Source: Brevibacillus laterosporus (GTDB taxonomy: Bacteria > Bacillota > Bacilli > Brevibacillales > Brevibacillaceae). Taken from it: a stretch of 64,000 bases of DNA. The notes beneath the pieces were generated by a model, which saw only the letters and a program-made list of their open reading frames with translations, had not been told where the DNA came from and searched no databases. Each line of letters opens with the position of its first letter. The first letter of the stretch is position 1. The position numbers were made by a program, and so were the translations under genes. The DNA lies in contig CP033464.1 of assembly GCA_007833815.1 (NCBI GenBank), positions 4,520,001-4,584,000 on the forward strand, given 5' to 3'. Below are positions 47,492 through 56,094 of this stretch, piece by piece.

Positions 47492-47876
47492 CGCTCCCTT
47501 TCCCTGCTATACGAGTCCCTATCACAGAACCAAGCTTTATCATTAGTAGCCCACCCCATAAACTGGCTAACACATAACAAATAGCGAGCAAATATTGGTG
47601 CTGCTGCCATAGCGCGACCGTCTCCACACTAAAAGTAGAAAAGGTAGTAAAAGAACCAATAAACCCAGTCCCTACTCCTAAGGTAAACCATGTAGGGAGC
47701 TGATTTCGAGTCAGGATATACTGATTCAGAACTCCCAATCCAATACAGCCCATGAAATTAATCAATAGGGTACCTAACGGAAAAGATAGCCCCCACCAGC
47801 CCAATGTCCATGTTCCCAGTAAGTAGCGCAAAACAGCCCCCATCATTCCAGCCAATCCAACAATCAGAAATGGCAT
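47472..47876 (-). CDS. crcB: Fluoride channel subunit CrcB (first copy)
   Basis: 134 residues with GMMGAVLRYLLG, NFMGCIGLGVLNQYIL and GTGFIGSFTTFSTFSVE. It is the promoter-proximal member of the pair, directly after the fluoride riboswitch. The two copies are clearly different in sequence, so a heterodimeric dual-topology channel is likely. Confidence 0.95.
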   Translation of the reverse strand: MPFLIVGLAGMMGAVLRYLLGTWTLGWWGLSFPLGTLLINFMGCIGLGVLNQYILTRNQLPTWFTLGVGTGFIGSFTTFSTFSVETVALWQQHQYLLAICYVLASLWGGLLMIKLGSVIGTRIAGKGSDADAVE

Positions 47877-47921
47877 GTGTTTTCCCCTTTCTCATACATT
47901 TCTCTTTACATACACAAACAA

Positions 47922-47990
47922 ACTCCTACCAGCAATATAACTGGTAGGAGTCATTAGCCTATCGGCGCTTAGGGCGAACTCCATCGCCTC
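47922..47990 (-). promoter_or_regulatory. Fluoride (crcB) riboswitch with terminator
   Basis: On the minus strand: GGCGATGGAGTTCGCC (47988-47973), then AAGCGCCGATAGGCTAATGA and CTCCTACC, which are the fluoride aptamer landmarks. The 3' part overlaps a perfect 11-bp stem ACTCCTACCAG/CTGGTAGGAGT (47922-47951) followed by TTTGTTTG. Fluoride binding should prevent this terminator and allow crcB expression. Confidence 0.92.
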
Positions 47991-48055
47991 TGTTAACTTG
48001 TGGATAAATCTGTGTAGTCGCTCTTCCTAGGAAACATTAGAAGAAATCACGTATG

Positions 48056-48250
48056 TTAGTGCTTATGCTTAGGTTCCTCATCCTCTACATAACGGATAGA
48101 ATCTAGATTTGCCTTCATGGAAGCCTTCATAGCATCAATGTATTTTTGACGAAGAACTTGTTGCTCCGCTTTTTCTTCTGGAGTTAAGCCAACACCCTTC
48201 GATTTCTTGGCTAATTCATTAATACGTTTTACTTCTGCATCAGTAACCAA
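48056..48250 (-). CDS. ynzC: YnzC-like protein (DUF896)
   Basis: The TTG at 48250 follows GAGGAGG with 8 bases spacing; the longer frame runs into yneA and is rejected. 64 residues: VTDAEVKRINELAKKSKGVG, LTPEEKAEQQVLRQKYIDAM, the two-helix DUF896 fold. In Bacillus it sits in the SOS-regulated yneA operon; function unknown. Confidence 0.9.
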   Translation of the reverse strand: MVTDAEVKRINELAKKSKGVGLTPEEKAEQQVLRQKYIDAMKASMKANLDSIRYVEDEEPKHKH

Positions 48251-48329
48251 TGGTGATACCTCCTCAACTAACTTCCTTTTATTATAACACAAGACAAAAG
48301 GAGAAGAGAGATAAATTATGGTTATGGAC

Positions 48330-48716
48330 TCAGCGATATGTTGGAATAATGAGATCATTTCCTGCATAAATCATCGGGTTATCTAAATGATTTTGTTTCA
48401 TGATTTCTTCAATCAATTCTCTAGCTGTTAAACCAGATTTTTCTTTATAAGCTTCTGCTATACTCCATAGCGTATCTCCCGACTGAATTGTAATCACCAG
48501 AGAATCTTGCTGAGCATGAGGAGCTGCAATTGCTACTTTTTCCTTTCCAAAAATCATACTGCTCACTACAAAGGATAAAACGACAATAAGCAATATGGAT
48601 AATAAAGCTTGCCCTCGTGTTATCCCTCTTTTATGGTGTACCCAAGTAGCCTTATTCGTCGTTGTTTTTGTTTTATCCTTGTATAGATTCTGACAATTGC
48701 TAGATTGTACTGTCAT
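48330..48716 (-). CDS. yneA: Cell-division suppressor YneA (LysM)
   Basis: The ATG at 48716 follows GAGGGTGATG. About 128 residues: a basic N-terminus, one membrane segment (ALLSILLIVVLSFVVSSMIF) and a C-terminal LysM domain (VITIQSGDTLWSIAEAYKEK, YAGNDLIIP). YneA blocks septation during the SOS response. Divergent from lexA with LexA boxes between. Confidence 0.93.
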   Translation of the reverse strand: MTVQSSNCQNLYKDKTKTTTNKATWVHHKRGITRGQALLSILLIVVLSFVVSSMIFGKEKVAIAAPHAQQDSLVITIQSGDTLWSIAEAYKEKSGLTARELIEEIMKQNHLDNPMIYAGNDLIIPTYR

Positions 48717-48730
48717 TATCATCACCCTCA

Positions 48731-48828
48731 CAAACGTTTGTTCTCATTTTATTATCTTAATCATAATGCGAACAAATATTCCTGTCAAGCGGTAAAAATC
48801 GAACTAATGTTTGTCGAACGCAAATTCT
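48731..48828. promoter_or_regulatory. Four candidate LexA (SOS) boxes
   Basis: Matches to the Gram-positive box CGAACRNRYGTTCG: CAAACGTTTGTTCT (48731), CGAACAAATATTCC (48769), CGAACTAATGTTTG (48800) and CGAACGCAAATTCT (48815). The last two overlap the lexA -35 region. Confidence 0.75.
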
Positions 48829-48838
48829 CATGGTATAA
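48811..48838 (+). promoter_or_regulatory. lexA promoter
   Basis: TTGTCG at 48811-48816 and TATAAT at 48833-48838 with 16-17 bases between. Two SOS boxes cover the -35, which explains autorepression. Confidence 0.75.
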
Positions 48839-48877
48839 TGTAGAAAATATCTGGATCGAGAGAATGAGGTGTTCGAA

Positions 48878-49498
48878 ATGTCCAAACTCTCCAATCGCCA
48901 ACAAGCGATCATTGATTTTATTCGTAAGGAAGTAAAAGATAAAGGATATCCCCCGTCTGTCCGAGAAATCGGTGAAGCGGTGGGACTAGCTTCCAGCTCC
49001 ACTGTTCACGGTCATCTCGCACGACTTGAAAAGAAAGGCCTAATCCGCCGCGATCCTACTAAACCACGTGCCATTGAATTATTGGATGAAAGTCGTTTAC
49101 AGGATGATTATGAAAGTTCCATTGTTCGCGTCCCAGTTGTCGGAAAGGTAACAGCAGGTCAACCTATTACAGCAATTGAACAAGTGGAAGAATATTTTCC
49201 GTTGCCAGAAAACATCGTTACATCTGACAATGTATTCATGTTGCGCGTAATGGGAGAGAGTATGATTGAAGCAGGAATTTTAGATGGCGACTACGTAATT
49301 GTCCGCCAGCAAAATGTAGCCAATAACGGAGATATCGTAGTGGCTATGACAGAAGAAGATGAAGCAACTGTTAAACGTTTCTTTAAGGAAAAGACCCACT
49401 TCCGTCTACAACCAGAAAATTCTCAATTAGAACCGATCATTTTAGATAATGTTAGTATTCTAGGCAAAGTGATTGGTGTTTATCGCCTTTTCCACTAG
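48878..49498 (+). CDS. lexA: LexA repressor
   Basis: The ATG at 48878 follows GAGGTG. 206 residues: winged helix ([20 protein letters not shown]), the cleavage site A93-G94 (VTAGQP), catalytic S128 (VMGESM) and K166 (TVKRFF). It represses SOS genes until RecA triggers self-cleavage. Confidence 0.98.
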   Translation: MSKLSNRQQAIIDFIRKEVKDKGYPPSVREIGEAVGLASSSTVHGHLARLEKKGLIRRDPTKPRAIELLDESRLQDDYESSIVRVPVVGKVTAGQPITAIEQVEEYFPLPENIVTSDNVFMLRVMGESMIEAGILDGDYVIVRQQNVANNGDIVVAMTEEDEATVKRFFKEKTHFRLQPENSQLEPIILDNVSILGKVIGVYRLFH

Positions 49499-49546
49499 AA
49501 CATTTACTTTAATCCCCAAAGATGCTTCTAATTTGATTGAACTCAA

Positions 49547-49583
49547 AAAACTCTTGGTGAAGATAATACTCACCAAGAGTTTT
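49547..49583 (+). terminator. lexA terminator
   Basis: AAAACTCTTGGTGA and TCACCAAGAGTTTT form a 14-bp perfect stem followed by TT. Confidence 0.9.
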
Positions 49584-49744
49584 TTGTTTGTGATCCTTTA
49601 TTTATGTAGCTTATTTTTTTGTAACTCACTACTCTTTTCTGCAATACGTTTCTGTTAGATGTTCGTCGTTTTTCTTCTTCTATTTGTTTATTCTTAGATG
49701 TAAGATTACTAGATAACGTTCTTACCAATAAAGGAGTGTTTTAT

Positions 49745-50314
49745 TTGGATCAAGACTTCAAACAAGCCTTACTCATCATTGACGCTCAACAAGAACTACT
49801 TGATGGAAACGAAACCAATAAACCCGTTTATCAAAGGGAAAATTTATTACTTTCTATTAATGCAGTCATACAACAAGCAGTAGATACAGATTCTTTCATC
49901 ATTTTCATTCGAGATAAAGATGTTGCTAATGGAAATGGGCGAGGTTTTGGTATTCATCAGAACATTCATGTCCCCTTTACCTCGAAAATATTCGATAAAA
50001 CAGCAACTAATGTGTTTTATGGAACACCTTTATTATCTTTCTTACAAGAACATCAAATTAAGCATCTTATTATGATGGGTTGCAAAACAGAACACTGCAT
50101 AGACACAGCCGTAAGAACAGCTACCATATCTGGCTTTGATGTGACTCTTGTTGGAGACGGACATTCTACAACGGATTCGACCATTTTAACTGCCGAACAA
50201 ATGATTAATCACCATAATGAAATTTTGCATGGGCATTACAATGTAGACCATTTTTCTCTTGTTAGAAATGCACATGAAGATTTGTTTACTCCTCCTCATA
50301 ATAGTTACCGATAG
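49745..50314 (+). CDS. Isochorismatase-like cysteine hydrolase
   Basis: TTG at 49745 is 9 bases after AAAGGAG; the upstream GTG overlaps that site. 189 residues with the catalytic Asp (LLIIDAQQELL), the Lys/cis-peptide region and the nucleophile Cys (MMGCKTEHCIDTAVRTA). The family cuts amides such as nicotinamide or N-carbamoyl compounds. Substrate unknown. A terminator follows. Confidence 0.88.
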   Translation: MDQDFKQALLIIDAQQELLDGNETNKPVYQRENLLLSINAVIQQAVDTDSFIIFIRDKDVANGNGRGFGIHQNIHVPFTSKIFDKTATNVFYGTPLLSFLQEHQIKHLIMMGCKTEHCIDTAVRTATISGFDVTLVGDGHSTTDSTILTAEQMINHHNEILHGHYNVDHFSLVRNAHEDLFTPPHNSYR

Positions 50315-50358
50315 AAGTAAGCTTATTTTTTAATGATCGAAATTTTTACAAATAAAAC

Positions 50359-50424
50359 AAACCGAGATTGTCAACATAACTCCACTATTCGTAGAGAAAA
50401 TGTGATCGACAGTCTCGGTTTTGT
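50359..50424 (+). terminator. Terminator
   Basis: AAACCGAGATTGTC and GACAGTCTCGGTTT pair with one mismatch around a loop of about 35 bases, followed by TGTT. Confidence 0.65.
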
Positions 50425-50482
50425 TATATGTAACAAGCTTTGTGATCTGATCTATTTTGATCTATTCTATTCAAACAAAGTT

Positions 50483-50971
50483 CTACAGGGCCACAATAAA
50501 GAACCAGATGATCATAATCAATTGAATAAAGATTTTCACGACAGCACTACTAAAGAAACCAATTAGGCTCCCTACTGCTATCTTAAAAGCACGTTCGGCC
50601 GGTTGTTTTTGCATCAGCATTTCAATTAACAATACAAATATAAATGGTACAATAATCATACCAAATGGTGGAAACAAAAATACACCGATGATAATACCCA
50701 CTATAGAGCCAATTGCTGATGCCTTTGATCCCCCATACTTTTTAACAAAGTACATGTTGGTCAATAAATCGGCACCGAATAACAAGACACTTAAAATTCC
50801 CATTCCCCACCAAAAGGAAACTGGTAATCCTGCCCCCGGTCCTGCTATAGCAAACTGATATAACAAGAAACCGCCCCATAACAAAATGGTATCAGGTAAC
50901 ACAGGAAAAAAGATGCCAGCGATGCTAAGACCGAATAAGAGAATGACGATCAACCACAATAAGACATCCAT
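50483..50971 (-). CDS. DUF456 membrane protein
   Basis: 162 residues, four to five membrane helices, with GIFFPVLPDTILLWGGFLLY, KKYGGSKASAIGSIVGIIIG and FPPFGMIIVPFIFVLLIEML, the usual DUF456 (YqgC-like) landmarks. Function unknown. Confidence 0.88.
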   Translation of the reverse strand: MDVLLWLIVILLFGLSIAGIFFPVLPDTILLWGGFLLYQFAIAGPGAGLPVSFWWGMGILSVLLFGADLLTNMYFVKKYGGSKASAIGSIVGIIIGVFLFPPFGMIIVPFIFVLLIEMLMQKQPAERAFKIAVGSLIGFFSSAVVKIFIQLIMIIWFFIVAL

Positions 50972-51266
50972 GTTAAAACCCCCTCTTTGTTGCTTCCTAC
51001 CCGTTTTCTATATGTACGTATCAATACTCCCCTGCGTTTCATTTTTGCTCATGTATTTTTCTTCTCTTGTTTGCTATACGTGTCTTCTTTCCAGAATATA
51101 CATGAATTCTCTCTATTAGATCGAGAAGTTTACATAGCCTAATATAGGTAAGAAAAGAGGTCTAAGAAACAAAAAGGTAAAATATAACATTTATAGAATT
51201 TTACATTAAGGGACTTAATTCGTTCCAATCAACGATCTATATATCTGATTAAGGAAAGAAGGTTAT

Positions 51267-51683
51267 ATGATGAAAAAAATATTTTATTCTTTATTAGCTG
51301 TACCTTTTGTTTTCTCAATCTCATCAACTAGTTTTGCCGCTCCAGAAAAGGATAACACTACCACAGTAAGTACAAGTGATAATGCTTACCTTCAGTCTTC
51401 TATTCCATTTTCGTTAACCGTGAAGGAATGGGACAGAGGATATGGAGAGGCTGGGGTCACGGGACCTTTTTTTCTATCTAAAGGTGGCACAGTAACAGTT
51501 ACATTCGACAAACCTGTAGATACACTGGGATGGTATCTACTCAATGCAAATAGATATGGAGCTGAAAAAGTCTATCCGAAAAGCTCTACTGTAACTGTCC
51601 CTCGTAGTTCTCATTGGATTGTAATTTTACAAAACTCTGGAATTAAGCCCGTACCCATATCAGGAACTGTGATTATTAATTGA
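51267..51683 (+). CDS. Secreted beta-sandwich protein, unknown
   Basis: ATG (51267 or the next at 51270) after GAAAGAAGG. 138 residues with a signal peptide ending SFAA. The mature part is beta-rich with Thr/Val alternation (GGTVTVTFDKPVDTLGWYLL and SSTVTVPRSSHWIVILQNSG). Similar in style, not sequence, to the secreted protein at 54919-55335. No family claimed. Confidence 0.6.
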   Translation: MMKKIFYSLLAVPFVFSISSTSFAAPEKDNTTTVSTSDNAYLQSSIPFSLTVKEWDRGYGEAGVTGPFFLSKGGTVTVTFDKPVDTLGWYLLNANRYGAEKVYPKSSTVTVPRSSHWIVILQNSGIKPVPISGTVIIN

Positions 51684-51737
51684 TCTTTTTGTAGATATAC
51701 GAAAGTACTTCTTCTATAGGATTATGATGGACATCCA

Positions 51738-51770
51738 GTAAAAAAAGCATCCGAGTGGTGCTTTTTTTAC
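51738..51770. terminator. Bidirectional terminator
   Basis: GTAAAAAAAGCA and TGCTTTTTTTAC pair perfectly. Confidence 0.8.
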
Positions 51771-51819
51771 TCTATTTTTATTTGCTTAAGGCTTATGCGC
51801 TCACAACATTTGGTACCTA

Positions 51820-52284
51820 TTATTTTCTTACTCGAACATTCTTTCCTCTATTTAACTTCAATAAGTCTTCTACCTTCATTTTAACTAAGGAATGAGGCGA
51901 ACCTCCACCCGTAAAAACGTAATTCAATTCCATTACTCTAGGATCAATTAAAAAGGTTGCATCAAAACCAAAAGAGGGGACTCCACCTGCGGGGTATCCA
52001 GTGCCTTCTAACACTTCTTTTTCATCTGCCAAACGAGGTCTTTCAATATGGAGTGCCTTACTTACTCTCGATGTACTGGCTCTATCTTCTCCTCTTACAA
52101 TGGCAACAATTACATTTCCATTTTGGTCAATCATACAAATATTTTTTACGACATCGTTTATAGAAACGTTAACGGCTTTGGCTGCATCTTGGACCGTATG
52201 ACAAGATTGATTTAAAATAAAGTGTTCGGCATCGGCATTAGTGGAATGTAAATATTCTTTTATCTTCAACTCATAAGCATTCAT
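51820..52284 (-). CDS. YbaK/EbsC-type aminoacyl-tRNA deacylase
   Basis: The ATG at 52284 follows AGGAGGAGAGG; the longer frame runs through a palindrome and lacks a site. 154 residues with AAKAVNVSINDVVKNICMID, VAIVRGEDRASTSRVSKAL and PSFGFDATFLIDPRVMELNY, the YbaK fold. Enzymes of this family clear mischarged tRNA. Which tRNA is edited cannot be told. Confidence 0.85.
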   Translation of the reverse strand: MNAYELKIKEYLHSTNADAEHFILNQSCHTVQDAAKAVNVSINDVVKNICMIDQNGNVIVAIVRGEDRASTSRVSKALHIERPRLADEKEVLEGTGYPAGGVPSFGFDATFLIDPRVMELNYVFTGGGSPHSLVKMKVEDLLKLNRGKNVRVRK

Positions 52285-52300
52285 GTGACCCTCTCCTCCT

Positions 52301-52320
52301 AAAATGATTTCCATCATTTT
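52301..52320 (-). promoter_or_regulatory. Palindrome just upstream of ybaK-like gene
   Basis: AAAATGAT and ATCATTTT with a 4-base spacer, ending a few bases before the AGGAGG ribosome site. It may be an operator or a translation-control hairpin. Confidence 0.4.
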
Positions 52321-52367
52321 AGCTAAGCTCCCATTTTTAATCAATTATAGAGGGGAACTCCCGATGA

Positions 52368-53246
52368 TTATACACTTATTTTATTTTCATGTTTTGGTTT
52401 TTTTAATGTATAGAGCATTCCAATGAAAATAAATAAGATGCCTACTGTTTGAATGGTACTTGGTCGAAATCCGATTATGAGCACATCTAATAAAATAGCA
52501 ACTGCTGGATCTAAAAATACCATTCCTGAAATCGTTCTAGTGGATAGCTTTCGAACACTATCGAAAAACAGAAGATAAACAACACCAGTGTGGATAATAC
52601 CAGTTATTATTGCATAGGCCCAATTTAGAGTAGTTAAATCCCCAAATACATGATATTGAATAAATGGAAGTAAGCAAATTGCGCCAAAAGCCGTTTGTAT
52701 GAACGTGGTAGCATATACACTTGTTTTTTGAATGCTTTTCCCTAGAATCATCGTCAACGCATAAAAGAGCGCTGCTAAAATAGCGTACAAAAATCCGGTC
52801 ATTTGGAATGGAGCATGTGATACCTCACCACCAACTCCAATAATGAATATGGTTCCTACAAAACATACAGATATAGCCAGGATTGATAGTATTGTTAATT
52901 TTTCTCTAAAGATAAAGCTGCCTACAAGTAAGACAATCATCGGAGCAAGATGATAGAGTGATATCGCTACTGTAATAGATATTAGTTCAAAGGATTTAAA
53001 TAAGAAAATCCAATTTAAAAGATTTGCTAAACCACAGAAACTGATTCTAATCAACTCTCCTTTGCTCCATTTTTCTTTTTTATATGTTCCTGTAATAACC
53101 CATGTCAGCCCTAGAAAAATGGTTGCGCAAATACATCTAATAAAAACTAATTCCAATGCCGGAAGACCAGTTAAAACAGAAAAAAATCCAACTGATCCAA
53201 AAATCGTCATAGCGATAAACATATGTAATAAAGCTCTTACATTCAC
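52368..53246 (-). CDS. EamA/DMT-family transporter
   Basis: 292 residues, ten predicted membrane helices, with two EamA repeats (FGSVGFFSVLTGLPALELVF and FYALTMILGKSIQKTSVYAT) and the ending FIFIGMLYTLKKPKHENK. Exporter of small metabolites such as amino acids; substrate unknown. A leader hairpin lies upstream. Confidence 0.88.
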   Translation of the reverse strand: MNVRALLHMFIAMTIFGSVGFFSVLTGLPALELVFIRCICATIFLGLTWVITGTYKKEKWSKGELIRISFCGLANLLNWIFLFKSFELISITVAISLYHLAPMIVLLVGSFIFREKLTILSILAISVCFVGTIFIIGVGGEVSHAPFQMTGFLYAILAALFYALTMILGKSIQKTSVYATTFIQTAFGAICLLPFIQYHVFGDLTTLNWAYAIITGIIHTGVVYLLFFDSVRKLSTRTISGMVFLDPAVAILLDVLIIGFRPSTIQTVGILFIFIGMLYTLKKPKHENKISV

Positions 53247-53309
53247 TATTTACTCCTCATTTCCTTTTTAGAAGTTATTATTCTAACTACTATAGGTTGG
53301 TCTAAAAAT

Positions 53310-53344
53310 AAAACGGCTTCCTTTATAAGCTGAAACCGTTTTTC
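53310..53344 (-). terminator. Attenuator-like hairpin upstream of DMT gene
   Basis: AAAACGG and CCGTTTT pair with an inner AGCTT/AAGC part. On the minus strand the stem is followed by TTTTATTTTTAG, so it looks like a terminator placed in the leader of the 52368-53246 gene. Confidence 0.45.
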
Positions 53345-53557
53345 ATTCTACTAACGAATGGAATCATCTCTTTAGACACTACCTACAAATGAGACCATAA
53401 AACTACGTCAACTCGTTTTATGAGAAATCTTCACGTTATAATAATATTATTCACAATTTTTATGTCATTGCAAGTATTCAGCTTTACTGCCAGCATCGTT
53501 GTTGAAGATGATAATATAAAATAAGAGGGAGATTTCAATGAAAGGAGAGTTATTATC

Positions 53558-54544
53558 TTGTTAGCCACATGTATTACATACCATGAATTTGGAAGACCGC
53601 AGGATGTTTTACAAGTTGAAAGTAAAAAAATCCAACGTCCTATGAGTGGAGAAATTCTTGTTCGTATGAGCGTTCGTCCTATAAATCCTTCTGACTTAAT
53701 ACCCATTAGAGGCGCATACTCTCATCGTATTTCTTTACCTTCGATTCCAGGATATGAAGGGGTAGGTATTGTAGAAGAAGTTGGTCCTTCCGTTTCTCAA
53801 GAGCTACTTGGTAGACGTGTTCTTCCTTTACGAGGAGAAGGTACCTGGCAGGAATTTGTGAAAACATCAGCGGAATTGGCAATTCCCATACCTAATTCTA
53901 TTGAAGATTATACAGCCGCACAGTTATATATAAACCCTATAACAGCATGGATTACTTGTACAGAAGTATTAAAATTAAGAGAAGATGATATATTACTCGT
54001 CAACGCTTGCGGCTCTTCTATTGGACGTATCTTTTGCCAGTTATCTACTATTCTCGGTTTTCGATTAATTGCTGTCACTAGGAACAATACCTATACAGAA
54101 GAACTGCTCCAGCTTGGTGCGTCCCATGTAATAAATACCTCAGAGACTTCATTACATCATACTGTTATGGAATTGACCAATGGGCTTGGAGCAAATGCTG
54201 CTATTGATTCCATAGGGGGATCAGCTGGATCAGAGTTAGCTTTTTGCGTCCGACCTAACGGTATTTTATTAACGCTTGGTCTTTTATCAGGGATACCTGT
54301 TAATTGGGCAGATATTTCGCGTATGGCAAAAGTGAATATTAAGCTGTTCCATCTAAGGCATTGGAATCAGCAGGTATCTGTACAAACTTGGCAAGAAACC
54401 TTTACTCTTTTGATAACATTAATAAGCGAAAAAAAATTGGGACTAATGCTGCCATACTCTCATTACCACCTACTGGAGGTACAGGAAGCTGTTCGCATTG
54501 CTGAATCCTCTAGGAATCGAGGTAAAATTTTTTTATGCAATTAA
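53558..54544 (+). CDS. MDR-family oxidoreductase (quinone/enoyl reductase like)
   Basis: TTG start 9 bases after AAAGGAGA. 328 residues: GroES-like N-domain (INPSDLIPIRGAYSHR, PSIPGYEGVGIVEEVG) and a Rossmann domain (VNACGSSIGRIFCQLSTILG, then GANAAIDSIGGSAG). No zinc-binding cysteines, so it belongs to the zinc-free quinone reductase / mitochondrial enoyl-reductase-like group and uses NADPH. Substrate unknown. Confidence 0.85.
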   Translation: MLATCITYHEFGRPQDVLQVESKKIQRPMSGEILVRMSVRPINPSDLIPIRGAYSHRISLPSIPGYEGVGIVEEVGPSVSQELLGRRVLPLRGEGTWQEFVKTSAELAIPIPNSIEDYTAAQLYINPITAWITCTEVLKLREDDILLVNACGSSIGRIFCQLSTILGFRLIAVTRNNTYTEELLQLGASHVINTSETSLHHTVMELTNGLGANAAIDSIGGSAGSELAFCVRPNGILLTLGLLSGIPVNWADISRMAKVNIKLFHLRHWNQQVSVQTWQETFTLLITLISEKKLGLMLPYSHYHLLEVQEAVRIAESSRNRGKIFLCN

Positions 54545-54918
54545 TCACAGCACTTAATTTACAAACTCCTCTTAACTCAGTGAATAAAAATCGTGCCAGA
54601 GGTTTTACTATCTACGAAATAATGGCTGGCTGGGATAAATGCAAGAGATAAAGCATGGGATTTGAAGCAATCCTGTTGAAAATAAGAAGAAATGTACTCG
54701 GTTGCTAAATAAACAGGTCCTTCAGTTTGAGAAGGACCTGTTTACAAGCATCGGTGGTAGTACTCGTCACTATAAAGGTAAGATAACCCCGTCTCCAAAA
54801 CCTAAACACTTCTGTTCTATTGAACTAAGGCAAAAATGAGTTATCGGTTTTGGTTTCAAAAACATTCTTCCTCGCCTACTAGCTTCCGAATACTGTTGTT
54901 CTCTACAAAATGTAGAAC
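54545..54918. other. Intergenic region with one strong hairpin
   Basis: No gene is supported. AAACAGGTCCTTC (54711-54723) and GAAGGACCTGTTT (54731-54743) form a 13-bp perfect stem, probably the terminator for the MDR gene. The rest is unremarkable. Confidence 0.6.
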
Positions 54919-55335
54919 TTATTCTGCAAACTTATAAAATGAAAATTTAGCTGTAAAGCTCATTTTTTTTGTAAAAGAAGAATTTACTCCTGATTTAAAT
55001 TGAACAGAGATGTTCCCATCTTTTGCTGCTTTAAAGATACGCCCATAATTTGAGTACGTATCATATGTACCTATCACTTTATTGTCTGCATCATAGACTG
55101 TGTAAGTAATAGGATACCCCGAATTATTTACTGTAACGCTAAGCTCCTCCCCTTTTTTTAAGTAAAAGGATTCTTTTTGAGTAACTTCATTGGAACTTAA
55201 AGAGTAATATTTTACAACATCTTGTGCTTGCGTACTCGCAGCAGCACTCACTTTTGTTGCTTCTAATCCTGTCAGACTTGCTCCAGTCAATCCCGCTACT
55301 CCTAATACGCCAGCTAAAATAATTTTTTTAAACAT
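54919..55335 (-). CDS. Small secreted beta protein, unknown
   Basis: ATG at 55335 (or 55338) after GGGAGG. 138 residues with a signal peptide (MFKKIILAGVLGVAGLTGAS, cleavage near VSA). The mature part is one beta-sandwich-like domain (ESFYLKKGEELSVTVNNSGY, GNISVQFKSGVNSSFTKKMS). No cysteines after the signal. Family not recognised. Confidence 0.6.
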   Translation of the reverse strand: MFKKIILAGVLGVAGLTGASLTGLEATKVSAAASTQAQDVVKYYSLSSNEVTQKESFYLKKGEELSVTVNNSGYPITYTVYDADNKVIGTYDTYSNYGRIFKAAKDGNISVQFKSGVNSSFTKKMSFTAKFSFYKFAE

Positions 55336-55806
55336 CATAATTCCTCCCATAGATTATTGTTAAAATGTAAAAACTATGAATATTATTAAAATTCCTTTTA
55401 CCCACTTTCTTCTAATTTGTTCACCTCCTGTTGTAATCATTATAGTTACATTGAGAATTATTATCAAGAACTTTTTTCTTTTTTTTACAAAATTCCTAAA
55501 TATATATTCAAATAGCAATTTATAGGCATTGTCTAGAATAGTCTCTGCCATGTAAAAATTCAAATATCATCCACAAAAACAAAAAACCCTCAACCCTAGA
55601 GGCGTAAGGGTTATGACGACTTTAATACGTATTTATGTATTGGTTGACTAGACCCCTGATAACAAAAATGCAGCCGACCCCTGGGGAGCTTTGGCTGCAT
55701 GTTGTGATTACTATGACTCTTTTGAAAACCCCAATAGTGCCTTTTTCGAAAGTGACAATCATTTTGTAAAGTTCTCCTTATAGACACTCCTTTTTGATAA
55801 AATGCA
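55336..55806. other. Intergenic region, with qox terminator
   Basis: An AT-rich leader of the secreted-protein gene, then a small AACCCT/AGGGTT hairpin near 55600, then the qox terminator at 55662-55700. A 67-codon frame at 55360-55563 has no ribosome site. Confidence 0.5.
55662..55700 (-). terminator. qox operon terminator
   Basis: ATGCAGCC and GGCTGCAT pair; on the minus strand TTTTTG follows. It lies 107 bases after qoxD. Confidence 0.8.
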
Positions 55807-56091
55807 TTATTGGTAACCCCAGATCATACATAGCAAGGTTCCAAACACTGTAACAAGAGCTATAACTAATGCGTAAAATAGGTTCGTATAAATTGATTTT
55901 TGATCACCAGTTTCACCAGCATGCATAAACACAACTAGCTGAACACCAGCTTGTATGAATGCTGTTACAAGAAGAACCGTCATACCTATTGCAAATGAAA
56001 TGTCAAAGAAATAGACAGTAAGCGCAATTGCAGTAAGAATCATGGACATTGCAAAGCCCATTACTTGTTTTTGCGGGAATAGCTCTTTCAT
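55807..56091 (-). CDS. qoxD: Cytochrome aa3 quinol oxidase subunit IV
   Basis: 94 residues with three membrane helices and LVTAFIQAGVQLVVFMHAGE, the usual subunit IV pattern. Three bases after qoxC. It stabilises the oxidase during assembly. Confidence 0.93.
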   Translation of the reverse strand: MKELFPQKQVMGFAMSMILTAIALTVYFFDISFAIGMTVLLVTAFIQAGVQLVVFMHAGETGDQKSIYTNLFYALVIALVTVFGTLLCMIWGYQ

Positions 56092-56094
56092 CTT

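Noticed and set aside
50333-50566. 77-codon plus-strand frame after the isochorismatase-like gene
   Set aside because: It runs through a terminator hairpin and into the antisense of the DUF456 gene.
55360-55563. 67-codon minus-strand frame upstream of the small secreted protein
   Set aside because: No ribosome site and it covers the leader of the next gene.
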